NCBI RefSeq assembly: GCF_014805625.2 | Contig: NW_023998490.1 | Span: 3,294,349-3,358,348 of the forward strand | DNA length: 64,000 nucleotides | DNA from: Glossina fuscipes | Taxonomy: Eukaryota; Arthropoda; Insecta; Diptera; Glossinidae | Direction: 5' to 3' | Part shown: positions 33,929 to 45,881 of the stretch, piece after piece | How positions within the stretch are numbered: position 1 is the stretch's first letter | How the letters are laid out: every line of letters begins with the position of its first letter | The notes under the pieces: generated by a model | Told to the model about the DNA's origin: nothing | The model's input: the letters and a program-made list of their open reading frames with translations, nothing else | The model's database searches: none | Translations under genes and position numbers: made by a program

Positions 33929-36254
33929 TACTTCCTTGTATCTCTGAAACTTCCCATTGGGTTTCGCAAACGTTCTTATGAGAAAGTGAATATTACTCCA
34001 TTCTTCGATAGTGGTTGTAAAAAACGTAATAGATTGTATTGTTCGAGAAAACTTCAAACGAATAACAAGATAAGAACATGGATTTGGCAGGTTTTTTCCC
34101 GTAAAATCCATGCTGGAACATTCTTGGAAATGTCTATCGGTTAATTTGTTATCCGTTTATGAGCAATAAAAAAAAGAAAAAAAATCAGAAAGGAAATATA
34201 TTATCGCACTGTTGGCAGGTCAATTGATCGTTTTAAAGCGCTTTCTAGTTATCCTAGATATCCTAGTTTTTGTAACTGGGAGAAAAATTAACACTTGCGA
34301 GAACATGGGCGGGCAGCTGGAAACGGCTAGACCGAGAATCGGTTAAAAGTAACGAAGAAACCAATCAATTCATCATCCGAAGAGAGATTGTTATGTCAGT
34401 CAGTACGTTTTCGGCTTATAAATGAAGGGCAGGCGCAGGACAATAATGATTTAAGTTACTCTTATTATTCAACGACATCTCCTTTTAGTTCAAAATGCTC
34501 TTCCAATTTTTTTTCTAATTTTTATTCCATACATGTATTAGTCTAAAAATATATTAACTGGCAGACAAGTTTCGAATGGAGTAACGTGAAAAGCATATAA
34601 GGGGGGCGATGAACTGTTAGCTTAATAAGCAACTGAGTGCAAGTACACGTACTATTCACTTGCATAGAGCTGGAAAACATGGTTCTTTGGAATGCTTTGT
34701 TTATGGAATGTGTGAAGTTATTCTAATTATACACTGACAAGTAGAAAACAAACAATGAAATAATACAACAAGGAGTCGGGAAACTTATGGCTATTTTGAA
34801 AGCTTCCATAGTTTTTCTTCAGAAGGTGTGTATAGAAATTTTATAATTAGTTTGCTAAATGGTTCTCCTGGAATTTTCAAATTTATTACGTAAAGCATCA
34901 AATGTCAACTAATACATGTAAGCCATAAGTAATTATTTTGTCTGAGTTTAAAGCTAAAGGATTCCAAATTTATTTATTGATTTTCTCTTACAGACATTCG
35001 TATATAAAACTTCCCTTTATATAAATATAGACGTCAAAAAAAAAAAAAAACAAAAAACAAAAAATAATTTTAAAATATGAGATGTTAAAGTACTGAAGAT
35101 AGTCTTCCTTTGATTGTTTGTTTTTTTGAAGAAAGCAAAATAAAGCTATTCGGAGAAAAGTTCAATACGAGATTAAAATGTCAACATCAGCATTGCGCCG
35201 TCCTTCAGTCTCTCCTCAACACTTGCGATGTGGGTGAGATTGTGTTGCCCAAGACATTCAATATTATTTACCTTAGTTCCAAACAACTTCAAGCGATAGA
35301 GTATTAATAAAATTGTATTGAGAGCATAAAGTATTTATAAGATGTTTTTGTTCTACTTTTCTCATTACATCGTTCTCTTCAGCATTTCTTTTCTTCCTTT
35401 TTTTACTGCGCTTGAAAAATTCACACTAACGCACTGTAGTGTTGATTTCCTATTCCTTTGGAAAATAAATCACTTTTGTAATCGCTTTCAGATAATAGAT
35501 AACGAATGAAATTTCTTTTAGATTAATTTTTTTTTTTTAGAAAAACTAATAGAAAAACTTATTATTGTTTTCATATTGTTGTATCCGGAACTTTAGACGA
35601 TGACGGAATATTAATGCGTCACTTTCTTTATGTTCACGTCGAAGACGCATGAAATTCTGCGGGGCTTGTCCTGCATTGCTTACTTTTTAAAGTTATTACG
35701 ATGGCTTCAAATAACATATTGCGTCCTGTTCCAAATCTAAAAATGGACATAACGCATTAGAATCATCGATAATTAAGAGAATGCGCAACCAGACCGAAAA
35801 AGCTGACGGGGTGATCCTGATTCGAAGTTGTGAGTTTGATTTCGAATCGTGGGGTCGCGGATTGATTGACAACGCTAATCTAGATAGAAACGTTTTTCCC
35901 GTTTTGAAAGTGGTTGTCAGTCTTACTCGAGGCTGTTCGCTTTGAGCCATGCGAGCGATAAAATCATTTGATAGCAGTACTTGATGAGCTTGTGATATTA
36001 AGGCAATTATTTAGGTTCAAAGAATCCATACAGCATATGTGCCATAAATAAATACGCCATCGTATAAGCTTATTAAATACAGCGAAGGTTGGTGTTAATT
36101 GATTAAACATGTGGTCGATTCTCTTATTTTCCAAATTAATTACGGTGAACGCATTTCTCAATCTAATTGAATAAAAAAGAAAATATTGAGAAGATGAATG
36201 TATTCTCTTCAATGGTCTGCGGACAAGAATAGAAAAAATTAACCACGCTTACCC
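33929..36254. other. Unassigned AT-rich region
   Basis: No gene recognised. It includes an A run at 35036-35050 and short open frames without identifiable motifs at 33899-34144, 35110-35307 and 35696-35950. Confidence 0.4.
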
Positions 36255-36680
36255 ATTATTATATCATATCAAAATTGAATATTTTTCAGTGCCTTTATAA
36301 CGCGCAGAAACAATCTTCAAGAACCTTATAAAGTATACAAACTCGTGGAATGCATCTAAACTTGTCCGGCTATTTGTCTGTCCATCTGTCTGTTTGCGCA
36401 ACTTTGCAACAACTTTGTGCTGAACATTCCCCCGTTAACGGAAATGATGATCTCGCCTACAAATTTGCAAAAGACATTGGAGGTTACTTAAGGACTTTCC
36501 AAGGACACGCCTACAGTGGCGAAGTCTTTATTTTGAAAATAGAAAAAAACAGCCCGGGCCCACTCGATATTATAGAGAATGTATATTTAGTTCTTTTACT
36601 TTTTTTATCTTTTTTAGTTTAACGGTGACGGATATAAAAGATTCGGCCACGACCGAATATAGTTTTCTTATTTTTAATTT
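36255..36680 (+). repeat. Dispersed repeat family A, 3' half
   Basis: TTTTTCAGTGCCTTTATAACG, the CTGTCCATCTGTCTG block, CCCCCGTTAACGGAAATGATG, GGACACGCCTACAGTGGCG, ATTTTGAAAATAGAAAAAAAC and the terminal GATTCGGCCACGACCGAATA palindrome with TAGTTTTCTT are all in order. Confidence 0.8.
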
Positions 36681-37264
36681 TAATTCAAATTGAAATTTCA
36701 ACGAAAAACACTGCATCGGCGCTAGTAGGAAAAAAACAACAATTGAAAGTGTGCTTACCATTGTGTTTTCTTGAAAAGATTTCAAAATGTTTACATTGCC
36801 GGTAAATAATGAAGAGAAATTTTGTGATCAATTTTTTTGATGTGTGATGTTGCAAAGTTTAATTTCATTTATGTTACATTTCAATTATCTTCTTTAATTT
36901 GGTCGTGAAAGCATTCTGCATATCCTGCGATATGTTCTACGAAATGTATGGATCTACAATGTACGGTACGGTTTCGCTTTCTACGGTACTTAAAGTGTTT
37001 TATTAAAATAAGCTCGTGCAACTAATCTCACATCTACTTAGTTTCCTAGAAATCTCGTTCATTGAAATACCACAAGGAAAACTTTAGAAATTCTTTATCA
37101 TCTATATACATGATGATGAACAGTAGTAGAGTAAGGAGATAAGGAACATAACCTACCTGGCACAAAAACGCAAAGGAACATTCAAAGAAATCAGTTATTA
37201 AGTGGAAGTCGTCAAATCAAACTGTTAGGTCAAGCAGTCGTTCAATCTTGATGCCCTAAACCAC
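36681..37264. other. Unassigned AT-rich region
   Basis: Nothing recognised. Confidence 0.4.
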
Positions 37265-37460
37265 TTGTAGTGTAGGGTATATTAAGTTAATATGTTCGTA
37301 TTAACTAAATGTAACACCCAAAAAAACCGAAGAGGGACCCATCTTTTATTACATTGATCGATTCAGAAAACAAGTGTAAATCGATCTGCGATATTTCATT
37401 AAAAGCATTCTTTTGCTTTAAAAAAAATATAAATTTCAGTTTATTATCGAAGAAAATGCA
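37265..37460 (-). repeat. Family B terminal fragment
   Basis: ACCACTTGTAGTGTAGGGTATA, TGTAACACCCAAAAAAACCG, GGGACCCATCTTTTATTAC and TGATCGATTCAGAAAAC are the 3' end of family B read in reverse. Confidence 0.65.
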
Positions 37461-38189
37461 GGAGTGAATGGTCTAGGTAAAGCGTTGTTGAACGCGTAAT
37501 GACTGTCCTTGCCCGAGTATAACCTCTTCTGACTTGTTTTTTTTCCAAAATAATTCCCTCGGTACGTTGTCGACTTAGGAAGTCTTATAACAAGAACAAA
37601 AAAAACCTACCGGCATATGGTTGTCAATATGGATTAAACTCGGAAGATATTTCATTCGTTAGTAAGAAAAATGCATACTCGTTACAGCGAATCCATAATC
37701 CATCGCTATCAAGCCTACTCCATATATCAGGGACTATAAAACGGTCTCTGAACAGTAGCATTTTTAAGTCATGCTTTCAAGTGACAATAACAAGTGTTTA
37801 TGCTCAATTTCACTACAATGTTCATTATCCGTCCTGGGTTACTTTTTCGTGCTATTTTTTCCATTAACTTTACCTAATTCAGTACAGGCATCCAAAGAAA
37901 ATAGTGCGTAAAAGTTGAAGCTTTTAATTTCTTTTAATTTTGAATATTTCCGATCATTTGTGGCTTATTGAGTAGGAACTTTTTTCCTCTGATGGAACTA
38001 ATTTCCTCTTACTAAAATAATAATAAGTGACCAAAATAAATGTAATATCAGACAATTAAAGATATTGCCTTCAATGTAGAGAGAAATCTAGAAAATATAG
38101 TATATATATATATGTATTTATATGCATTTGTTGCTTAAATCCTTTTTTCAAAGCAGACATTCCTTTACCAAAAAAGAGTGAAAAGTGTA
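37461..38189. other. Unassigned AT-rich region
   Basis: Nothing recognised. Confidence 0.4.
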
Positions 38190-39082
38190 GATCCAATATA
38201 CATAAAATTGAAGAAAAAGTTCCCCAAGGACGTGTTCTAAGGCCAATACTTTATGGAATTTTCACTTCACTAACTGCGACGCACGCTGACGACACAGCAG
38301 TCCTATTTTCAGGTAGTAATCCCATGAATGTTTCCTAGGAACTACCAATTCATCTCATCAAAATTTTGCTTTGGCTGAACAAGCAGAATATCAAACTTAA
38401 TGCTGAAAAATCTACGCATATTACGTTTAAGTTAAATGAAGGCTCTCGTCATTTCATTAGTTTTGGTTGGCATTAACATCGCTATCCGCAACTGTGTGAA
38501 ATATCTTGGCTTACATATTGAGTGAAGCTTAACGTGGAAAAATCACATTATAACTAAGTGCCTGCCACTTGGCTTAACCAAATGACTCGACTGACTAATT
38601 CGTCCAGAAGTCCAATTAAATCTAAGAAATAAATGCATTTTACACAAGAGTATGCTGCAACATAATTGGACTTATGACATACAGTAATCGGAAACAGCCG
38701 GGAATTCTAATATTAAAATACCACAAAAATATCGATCTAAATTCCTCCGTCCTACTGTTAATGCCCCGTTATTCGTTAGCAGCAGTAATCTCGTAAAACC
38801 CTCAGCAGTATCTCTTGTGGGTGTATTTTATGAAATAAGCAGATTGAAAAGTCATCACATACTGAATCCTCCATTTAGAAATCAATTTTATTCTTGTCTT
38901 TTCTATTATTTTAATGAATTTTGTAAATTTATATAGTTTTGTTTTAGTTATTTTAACATCATAGACATTGTTCCCATTAGGGACAACAGTCTCTGTTATT
39001 TTTCTCACCTTGACACACTACATTTACTTATCCTCTCTGTGGGTAGATTGTAAATTAAATATATAATTAAAAATATTTATAC
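38190..39082 (+). pseudogene. Jockey-like non-LTR reverse transcriptase, 3' part of ORF2 and 3' UTR
   Basis: From 38216 the frame reads KVPQGRVLRPILYGIF and, after a short deletion, THADDTAVLFSGSNP with the catalytic Asp pair at 38288-38293. A stop follows, then LLWLNKQNIKLNAEKSTHIT. After frameshifts come VKYLGLHI, SLTWK-type remnants (LNVEKSHYN), and NSNIKIPQKYRSKFLRP near 38720. These match in order the jockey-clade RT blocks AGVPQGSVLGP, (T/Y)ADDTA, WxxKWxIKxNxxKSxHVTF, KYLGLxLDxxLTWKxHI and the NIxxLQRFQSKxLR tail. The 5' three quarters of the element are missing, the common 5' truncation of LINEs. The stretch to 39082 is a probable 3' UTR ending at a TA repeat. Several stops show it is dead. 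Confidence 0.85.
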
Positions 39083-39083
39083 T

Positions 39084-39118
<35 letters not shown>
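39083..39118. repeat. (TA)n microsatellite
   Basis: About 17 TA units with one phase shift, directly after the jockey-like remnant. Confidence 0.9.
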
Positions 39119-39202
39119 ATAAAAAGGAGTTTGTTTACAATTTTGTTTGATTAATTTTCAATAATTGTTTCGCTTTTTAAGTTCCATTTCACTTTCAAGA
39201 TA

Positions 39203-39655
39203 GAACAAGTAAGAACCGACCGAATTCTTTACATTCATCACCGTAATCATAAAAAAGACAAAAAAGTAAAAGAAGTAAATTTTCATGCTCTATAATATTG
39301 AGTGAGCGCAGCTGATTTTTGGTTGCGTAGGCGTGGTTATTGTATGCGCCTCTTTTGAAAAGTTTAAGTGACATCGAAACTCTTTTGCCAATTGTCAGGG
39401 GTTATATGCATTTTTGCGAAAGGGGGAGAAGGTTTACCACAAATACTACGCAAGTGCGCAGCAGACAGACGGACATGTTTAGGTGCATTCCAAATTTGAA
39501 ATTGGCTAAGAATTTGTGTACTTTGAAGCTCGTTGTGAAGGAACAGGGCAGAAAAATTAATTTTGATACACTATATTGGGGATACAGGGTAGGTGTGGTT
39601 AATTTTTTCCATTCTCATGCACAGGTGCTACAGCATCGCCCATAGAATATGTCTT
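39203..39655 (-). repeat. Family A 3' half
   Basis: The reverse complement matches CAAGTAAGAACCGACCGAAT, the TTTCATGCTCTATAATATTG box, AGGGGGAGAAGGTTTACCAC, CAGACAGACGGACATGTTTAGG, CCAAATTTGAAATTGGC, AATTTTGATACACTATATTGG and CATCGCCCATAGAATATG. Confidence 0.75.
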
Positions 39656-40689
39656 CCTTCAGTTGTGGGAATGAAAAGACTTAGCAACATCTATACACAC
39701 TTTGTTCGAAATAAATTGGATTGGGTAACGTAGAAAGGAAGAATTGCTTAGCACATAAGAGAATTTGTGATATATTTGATGCTTTTTATTAATTTGGTTA
39801 TCCTATGGAAAGTCATGTTGTAGTTAATGAAATATGGAGAATTTAGTTCAGGAGCAGGATTGGAGGAGGATTAATTAGTTATGTGACCACTAGTGACAGG
39901 TCACTTAAGCGGTATTTGCGTAAATTTTGCCGCTTTATTAAATTGTTTTTATTATTCTCGTATTCTTATAAACTATGAAAAAGCTTCAGATTGCCCGGCT
40001 ATATTTTTCTTATTTGTTAGTTATATATATCTTACATTGTTAACTACAGGATTAACTCATTCTGTTTGCTTGCATTTCTACAAAAATTTATGATTTTTCT
40101 CATAACTATCAGTCGATTGCTGGCGAAAAGGCCTTGTATGTTTACGACAAAAATGAAGCTAAACTACTCCAGATTTAGATGGGTGGTGTGAAATATAGCC
40201 AATGATGTGCTTATTTCTGCCGAATTTCCCTACGCCAGTATCAAGAGAATAACATTTTCTTTCTGAGAAAACGGTTCTTGCTTGGAAATATTTAAAAATA
40301 TTGTTTAGAAGAAAGTTTTTCAGTTTACACATGAAACGGAAAAATAACTCTACATAGAAAAAACATAACATAATAATATATCGTACTTGAAATATTTATT
40401 ATAGAATTCGGAAATTTTCCTTTAAATTGGAAAAAATTTCTTAAGAGAATAGACGACCGTAGCAGAGCAAAAAAAAGAGTTTTCTTTACAATATTTTTCA
40501 AATGAAAGGAAGAATAACAGTATTTGAGCATATCTTTAGGTGTTGGAGGAAAAAATATTTTTGAAAATATTAAAAGATGCTAACACCGCAGCCATTCTCT
40601 GGAGATATATTTAGCAAGCAACATAACTAGTCCAAATGTATATTTGAGTGAAAAAATTCAATTTGCAACCAAACCATTCGTCATTCGTT
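39656..40689. other. Unassigned AT-rich region
   Basis: Nothing assignable. A stretch at 40455-40570 weakly resembles 20690-20830 and 61300-61400 in the order of A-rich and T-rich boxes, which may be compositional. Confidence 0.35.
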
Positions 40690-41150
40690 TATTAATGAAA
40701 ATTTTTTCAAGTTAACTTATCGAAAAGGTTCTACATGTTTCACTAGAGAATGTTGTTTTGAATATACCGCAAAAAATTCAAATCAGAAAAATGAAAAGTG
40801 TTGTTCCGATTTCGAGAAATGTGTTTCAAGATAAACGCGATTAAAGCTCTGACGTATATTATACACATGATTTTTTTTTTCACAATAAACTTTTGTTCGG
40901 TTTTTTCTATTAATCTGCGATTTCAAGACCAATAAACTGCCCCTCCTCGTTCTCTTTCGTCAACGATTTTAAGCTCGAAGGTAGCCTGCCGAAGAGGAAA
41001 TCGCAAGTTTTACACTTAACATGCGCGGCAAAGAAAATGTACATTTTAATAACGAAAATTATTATAATCAACGACAAAAATTTCATCCCAAACTTGTATT
41101 TTCTTGGCAAACAAGATTTGTCTACGTGAACTTGTAGTAAAGTACTTGGA
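40690..41150 (+). repeat. Repeat C, copy 2
   Basis: AGTTAACTTATCGAAAAGG and TATTAATCTGCGATTTCAAG followed by ACCAATAAAC align in order with 8500-9080. No protein family recognised. Confidence 0.45.
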
Positions 41151-42033
41151 AACTGTTTTAAATGATCATGAATACCTTCTGAAGAGGTCTGTCGTGAAAA
41201 AAATTCATGCGGGTAATGAATTTTTTCTCAACATATTTTAGAAGATACAAAGTATCTATTAAGGAAATACAATAATGAAAACTTAAAAGTAGACTTTTAA
41301 AAAAAACATTCCTGCACTTAAGACGTGAGTCTTAAGCGCCAATTGATACCATCGTATATAGGTGAAGAGGAAGTTCTAAATAAAAAAATAAATAAATAAA
41401 TTCGTATTTAATTTGCAAATTCTTTAATGTAGTTATGCAAAACAAATCTGTTCGCTGGCTTTCGAGTGTGAAATGTAAGTTCGTTAAGGCAAAAGTCATG
41501 AAACTAAGTAGGTTATCGCATTACTAGCGCACTTTCTCTTATCTACTACGTTCTCGAACGGAGGGAAGTAAGTGTATTAAGTTTATAAATTCATTTGTAA
41601 ATCCAGACAACGATAGCATTGGCAAATTAATCATGTGAGCATTTCTTTAAGGTTGATGTAGCAACGTCTATGGAACATAAAATAGACAATTAAATCTGTA
41701 GGAGATTTTTCCCAAGACAATAATTTACATTTCTTTTTTTTTTTTTTTTTAAATAAAAACTATATAATTTAATTGTCGATTGATGTTCTTACTGTTCTCA
41801 ATGTTTAAATATTAATCTTGAGATCACCAGATCTTGATTCACTATATTTTTGTTCAATAAAAATTAATAAACATCTTTATTAACACAAATTTTAAAAGAT
41901 TTAAAAATTTTACAATACTTTTATAATCAATTGTTTTAATACAACTATTTTTAAGAAAACATTTTTTACGAAAATAATTTACAAAATTTAAAAGAATTGC
42001 AAATAATAAAAATTGGATAACATTTTTTTAAAA
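41151..42033. other. Unassigned AT-rich region
   Basis: A T run of 16 lies at 41735-41750, and very AT-rich sequence from 41750 leads into the 18S pseudogene. It sits where ITS1 would lie if an rDNA piece had been copied, but the 18S 3' terminus itself is absent, so ITS1 is not called. An (AAAT)n tail follows TCTAAATAAAAA near 41380. Confidence 0.35.
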
Positions 42034-42320
42034 ATTTTACTTCTTCGGAATAATCAAGTTCGCTCAACCTACGCGAAACAATCGGAACGCGTCAAATACG
42101 TTACAGTGATCACGACCGCAGACATCACCAATTAATTCAATCACTAGTTGCGACGGGCGGTGTGTACAAAGACCAGGAACGTAATCAATGCGAATTTCTC
42201 GTTCAAGCGAACAGTTTAAGTTCACAATCCCAACCATTAGAGTTGTCTAGCGGATTGTAGCGTTCGTGCAGCCGAGAACATCTAAGGGTGTCCCAGACCT
42301 GTTATTGGTCAATCTCGTCA
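42034..42320 (-). pseudogene. 18S rRNA 3'-domain pseudogene
   Basis: The universally conserved small-subunit segment gacgggcggtgtgtacaaag is intact at 42152-42171. On either side the match continues: AATAATCAAGTT, CGAAACAATCG, ACAGTGATCACGACC, AATTCAATC, GACGTAATCAA-like GAACGTAATCAATGCG, GTTCACAATCCCAACCAT, CAGCCGAGAACATCTAAGGG and CAGACCTGTTATTGGTCAAT. Two internal segments of the normal molecule are deleted (near 42190 and near 42240) and many bases differ. The last roughly 40 nt of 18S are missing at 42034. It is a dead, isolated fragment and not part of an rDNA array. Confidence 0.9.
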
Positions 42321-42699
42321 ATCGCACGGCATTTTTTTTTATAACTCCCAATTAATAATAAACATTAATATTAAGTTAAAAAAAAATAATTTTGTTCCAA
42401 GTAATTTTAATGTGTTCCACATATCATAGAAATGCATCATCGTTTTACTACCTACGACTAGGAAGCATGCACGCAACATAAAAATTTTGCTTTCACGAAG
42501 GGTGTCAAAGATAGATTTGTATTTTTTTTTTTTTCTATTCATGATGTTTTTTGGCATGAAATTTTTTGTATAGCAAATAACATGAAAACATAGAGAGAGA
42601 AGGCATTTTTAATTTGAGGAGAATTTCTTTTACAAAAGCTTGAACTGCTTTGACATAATAAAGTAATTTTATGAAGCCAAAGAACAAAGTATGTTTTGA
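42321..42699. other. Unassigned AT-rich region
   Basis: T- and A-runs (42331-42340, 42523-42534) and a 72-codon minus-strand open frame with low-complexity Phe/Lys content. No family recognised. The right end may be the 3' flank of the gene at 42842-43171. Confidence 0.35.
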
Positions 42700-42705
42700 T
42701 TTATT
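42700..42705 (-). promoter_or_regulatory. Candidate poly(A) signal AATAAA
   Basis: Minus-strand AATAAA, 137 nt beyond the stop codon of the two-exon open frame at 42842-43171, in a plausible place for a short 3' UTR. Confidence 0.35.
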
Positions 42706-42841
42706 GAAGCGTATTAATTCAATTTAAATTGTATAAGAATATAAAATTAAATGAAAATTACTAGAATGAAAGCAAAATATATTATAATTGTAAGCAAAGT
42801 CTTGCAGCGGTAGGCAGCTATTTAAAACTCAATTTTGTAAG

Positions 42842-43171
42842 TTAACCTTTGTTCTTTCCTCGCAAGCGTCTACGCGGCTCTGCTCCATGCGCGTTACTGA
42901 ATACATTTGATCTTCGTGCGCCTTGCGTCTTAATTCGAGCTAAAGGACGCCTCTTTTTTTCTGAAATTTCCTTTATTTCCTTCTACCTTTCCTGATCACT
43001 TAGCTAGACTACGCTAACTAATGCTATGAGTTTGTTTGTCTACGCCAGTCTTTTAAGTAACGATTATACATTGTAAACATTGAAAATTTCTTGGTTGTGG
43101 GAATTTTTTTTATCTTGTCACCGTGTTCCAGGCCCAGGTTAGCTCGTCGGGCTATCCGGTCGTCAAAATTG
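42842..43171 (-). CDS. Two 3'-terminal exons of an unrecognised gene (candidate)
   Basis: Exon 1 (43171 to 43044) follows a TTTTAAAG acceptor and reads NFDDRIARRANLGLEHGDKI, then KKIPTTKKFSMFTMYNRYLK DW. A GTAGAC donor at 43043 and a TTTCAG acceptor at 42961 bound an 83-nt intron, a normal size for a fly. Splicing joins in frame, with the split codon giving Gln. Exon 2 (42960 to 42842) reads KKRRPLARIKTQGARRSN, then VFSNAHGAEPRRRLRGKNKG and a TAA stop. Unlike the surrounding AT-rich DNA, both exons have mixed codons and charged, non-repetitive residues. The C-terminus is strongly basic. I recognise no family. A possible earlier exon at 43422-43515 reads GYDCDCYAVDNAGPKIS, but its donor is weak. 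It could instead be a fragment of an unknown transposon protein. Confidence 0.45.
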
Positions 43172-44774
43172 CTTTAAAATGACATATAACTTATCCTCCG
43201 ATTATATCTTAAGCCGGTAAATTACCAAAACGCGTGTATTTCTCTTATAAAACTGTATAAAATCATAAACTTTATTATATGCATTCGCTCTTATTAAGTA
43301 AGGGAGGTCTAAGGTATGCTTTAAAAAATAATAAGAAGCTCATCTAAACTTTATCTTCTCTCTAGATACAGCGATCCTTATTCAGTCTCTGCCCTAAACG
43401 CCTACTCACGTTTATTTTACACTAGGATATTTTTGGACCGGCGTTGTCCACCGCGTAACAATCACAGTCATAACCAGCTGATATGATTTCGAATTTAAAG
43501 ACACCGCTGATTTCTGAACTATTTATGTTTAACACATTATATATATTTGCAAAGAGTAAGAAAAATGTAGATATGTAAAGAGAATAAGCAAATTGATATA
43601 GGCAAAAGTAAAAGTAAAAGTATGAGCTTTTTAATCCGGTCAGAGTTGTTTCGAGAAATCTAAACGATGGCTATCACTTGATCTCAATATCGGACTCTTT
43701 AAAATCTCCCAAAACATATATGCTTAATGCCCGCGATTTGCCTATGTCGTATTTAAACTAACGTTCAATCTTATCATCTCACAATGATTCGAAAATTAAC
43801 TGATGTTGTTAACTGTGTCGGTTGCTAAGCTTTTGCATATTTCCAATGGCTTAGCGGTTCACTTGCAACTTGGATCTGTACTTGTTGTGGGTGTGTATTT
43901 GTGCTAGTTGTGTACATGCTTTTTTTTTCGTTCTTATTTATTTACACACGGGTTGTTATTATTATTTTTTTTCTTCACTTCTCCTTATACAGTTTCTATT
44001 GCTTTTTAATATTAATTAGTATAAGATTTACTTCTAAGAGTCAATTGAATTCGTCTGTTAATTTATTTTAGCTGAGATTCCTGTGTACATAAATAAATAA
44101 ATAAATAAGTAAATTGACGATATGTGAGTAATGAGAAATATGTATGTACGAAGGGGCAAGATAATATTAAATAGAAACGAATAACAGAAAATAGTATATA
44201 TATGTAGAAAACAAACTGAACTCAAGTGTGGAGCCAAAACTGCTCTAGGACTTTGGTCCTTACAGAGTAAATGATTTTTAATGTAGGCACAATTTTCAGA
44301 AAAAAATCTTTTATATTTTTTGCTTGCACAATTCGACGGCATGGATTTAAAAATAGAAGCACGCTTCGAATCTTACTTTTCATGAGAGTACTTTTAGGAA
44401 AGGCATCCACAAAATAGAGCTATGAGATTAAAAATTAGGCAATATATTTGTAGGTGCTAATGTTCTAATCAACAAAGTTGGTTCAAATAATGTAATATAC
44501 ATTTCCAATGAGTATAATACACTCACAATACAAACCAATCTTAAAAAAATGGAATTACTTGAGATGCTCTTGGCTTTAACAATGCAAGCATATACACCAT
44601 CTGACTCAAAGGCTCGCTGAGAATATGCTCTTACTAATGATAACTCTTAATTACATTAGGTATAAATCCTCGCTTTAGAATACGAAAAATGCTTCCTTTA
44701 TATGTACAAATTATTATTTGTTCGCGTAATAGCTTAAGATGTAAAAGTTTCACTTCAAATACATTTTCCCTTGT
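43172..44774. other. Unassigned; possible intron or upstream part of the 42.8-43.2 kb gene
   Basis: A minus-strand stretch at 43422-43515 is open in two frames after a TTCAG acceptor. Another at about 43688-43745 reads ALSIYVLGDFKESDIEIK. Neither joins with good splice sites on both sides, so neither is called. Minus-strand open frames at 44058-44410 have no recognised motif. Confidence 0.35.
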
Positions 44775-44895
44775 ACATCCATCATCGAAGGATATTTTGT
44801 CAAAACGTTTTGTAACGCCCAGAAGGAAGCTTCAGAGACCGCTCAAATTGTATATATTCTTGATCAGCATATAAACTTAAATTTCCTAAGTGCTT
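44775..44895 (+). repeat. Family A 5' end fragment
   Basis: CATCATCGAAGGATATTTTG, ACGTTTTGTAACGCCCAGAAGG and ATATATTCTTGATCAGC are the first about 100 bp of family A. Confidence 0.75.
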
Positions 44896-45259
44896 GTAAG
44901 ATATGTTCGAGCAGCGACAGAAAAACGTAAACATTCGCCAAGTTTTCTTTTCCTTTAAAGGCGTTAAGTAGTGCGCTAATTAATTATAAGAAATTCACGT
45001 TTCAGTCAAATTCTAAAGTTTGCAAACTAATAACATTAATTATACCATACAAAAAAAGACAGTATAAACACAAACACAAGTTTACTAATCTTGTAATTAA
45101 ATGCGATAAGTCAATGTAAACTTTGACAAAGAAATATTAAATTGAAATCTAATAAAGGAAGAAGAAAACTCTTTAATATGTTTGCAAATAAATATTTATT
45201 TTTAAAAAAAAAGGAAGTAAGAACATTACAGAAGGGCAGGAATAACCGACGAGTTACCT
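44896..45259. other. Unassigned AT-rich region
   Basis: Nothing recognised. Confidence 0.4.
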
Positions 45260-45575
45260 TACAAAACTTCACCTAATACAATCGTTCATTCATTTTCGTA
45301 ATAGAACATCAACAAGTATACCTTATATTAAAGCACACTTGTGATGAAAGCCTTCATATCGGAAAATGCTCGAGGCATCAACTGTTTCCATCATGAAGAA
45401 CTACGAATTAAACTTTGGCACCATGTAAGAGCTCGCTTTTCATGTGACCTCTCACATGTGCCAACATCGAATAAATAGACCTATGGGATCGAAATTTCGT
45501 ACGGTTAGCTTTTATGCTAAATTGGGAGTATGCAGTAATTTTCGTCATAAAATATTAAAAATTAGACCATTCAAT
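45260..45575 (+). repeat. Family B fragment
   Basis: Its first 130 bp align with 26560-26690 (ATTCATTC, TGAAAGC.CTTCATATCGGAAAATGCT), and CGTCATAAAATATTAAAAATTAGACC matches the family B middle box. Confidence 0.5.
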
Positions 45576-45881
45576 TAGACATAATGTAATTCCTTCTTGG
45601 AAAGTTGCCAGCCGTTTCTAGGGAAGATTTCCAAAAGAAATAAAACTCTTTGATTAGTCTTAATCTCATAAATTAAGTATTGAATAAGTTAGTAATTAAA
45701 GGTGACAGGAACTACGTTTAAATTATCATTTTTTTCATAGCACTCCCAAGCAATTTGATATGTTGTCCTTGTTAGGTTCAATATGCTAACCTTCAGCCTG
45801 TCGAGTAAAATAACATGACTTTTTACTTTACCTGCACATATACAAACCACTGGAAAATTTTACATGCATTTCATATAATAC
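45576..45881. other. Unassigned AT-rich region
   Basis: Nothing recognised. Confidence 0.4.

Noticed and set aside
35800..35880. tRNA-like GATTTCGAATC box
   Set aside because: No matching A box or cloverleaf stems; only a chance B-box-like string.
41750..42033. ITS1 next to the 18S pseudogene
   Set aside because: The conserved 3' end of 18S is missing at the junction, so the AT-rich flank cannot be tied to rDNA.
43401..43409. Strong splice donor GTGAGTAGG on the minus strand
   Set aside because: All three frames carry a stop immediately before it, so it cannot end a coding exon.
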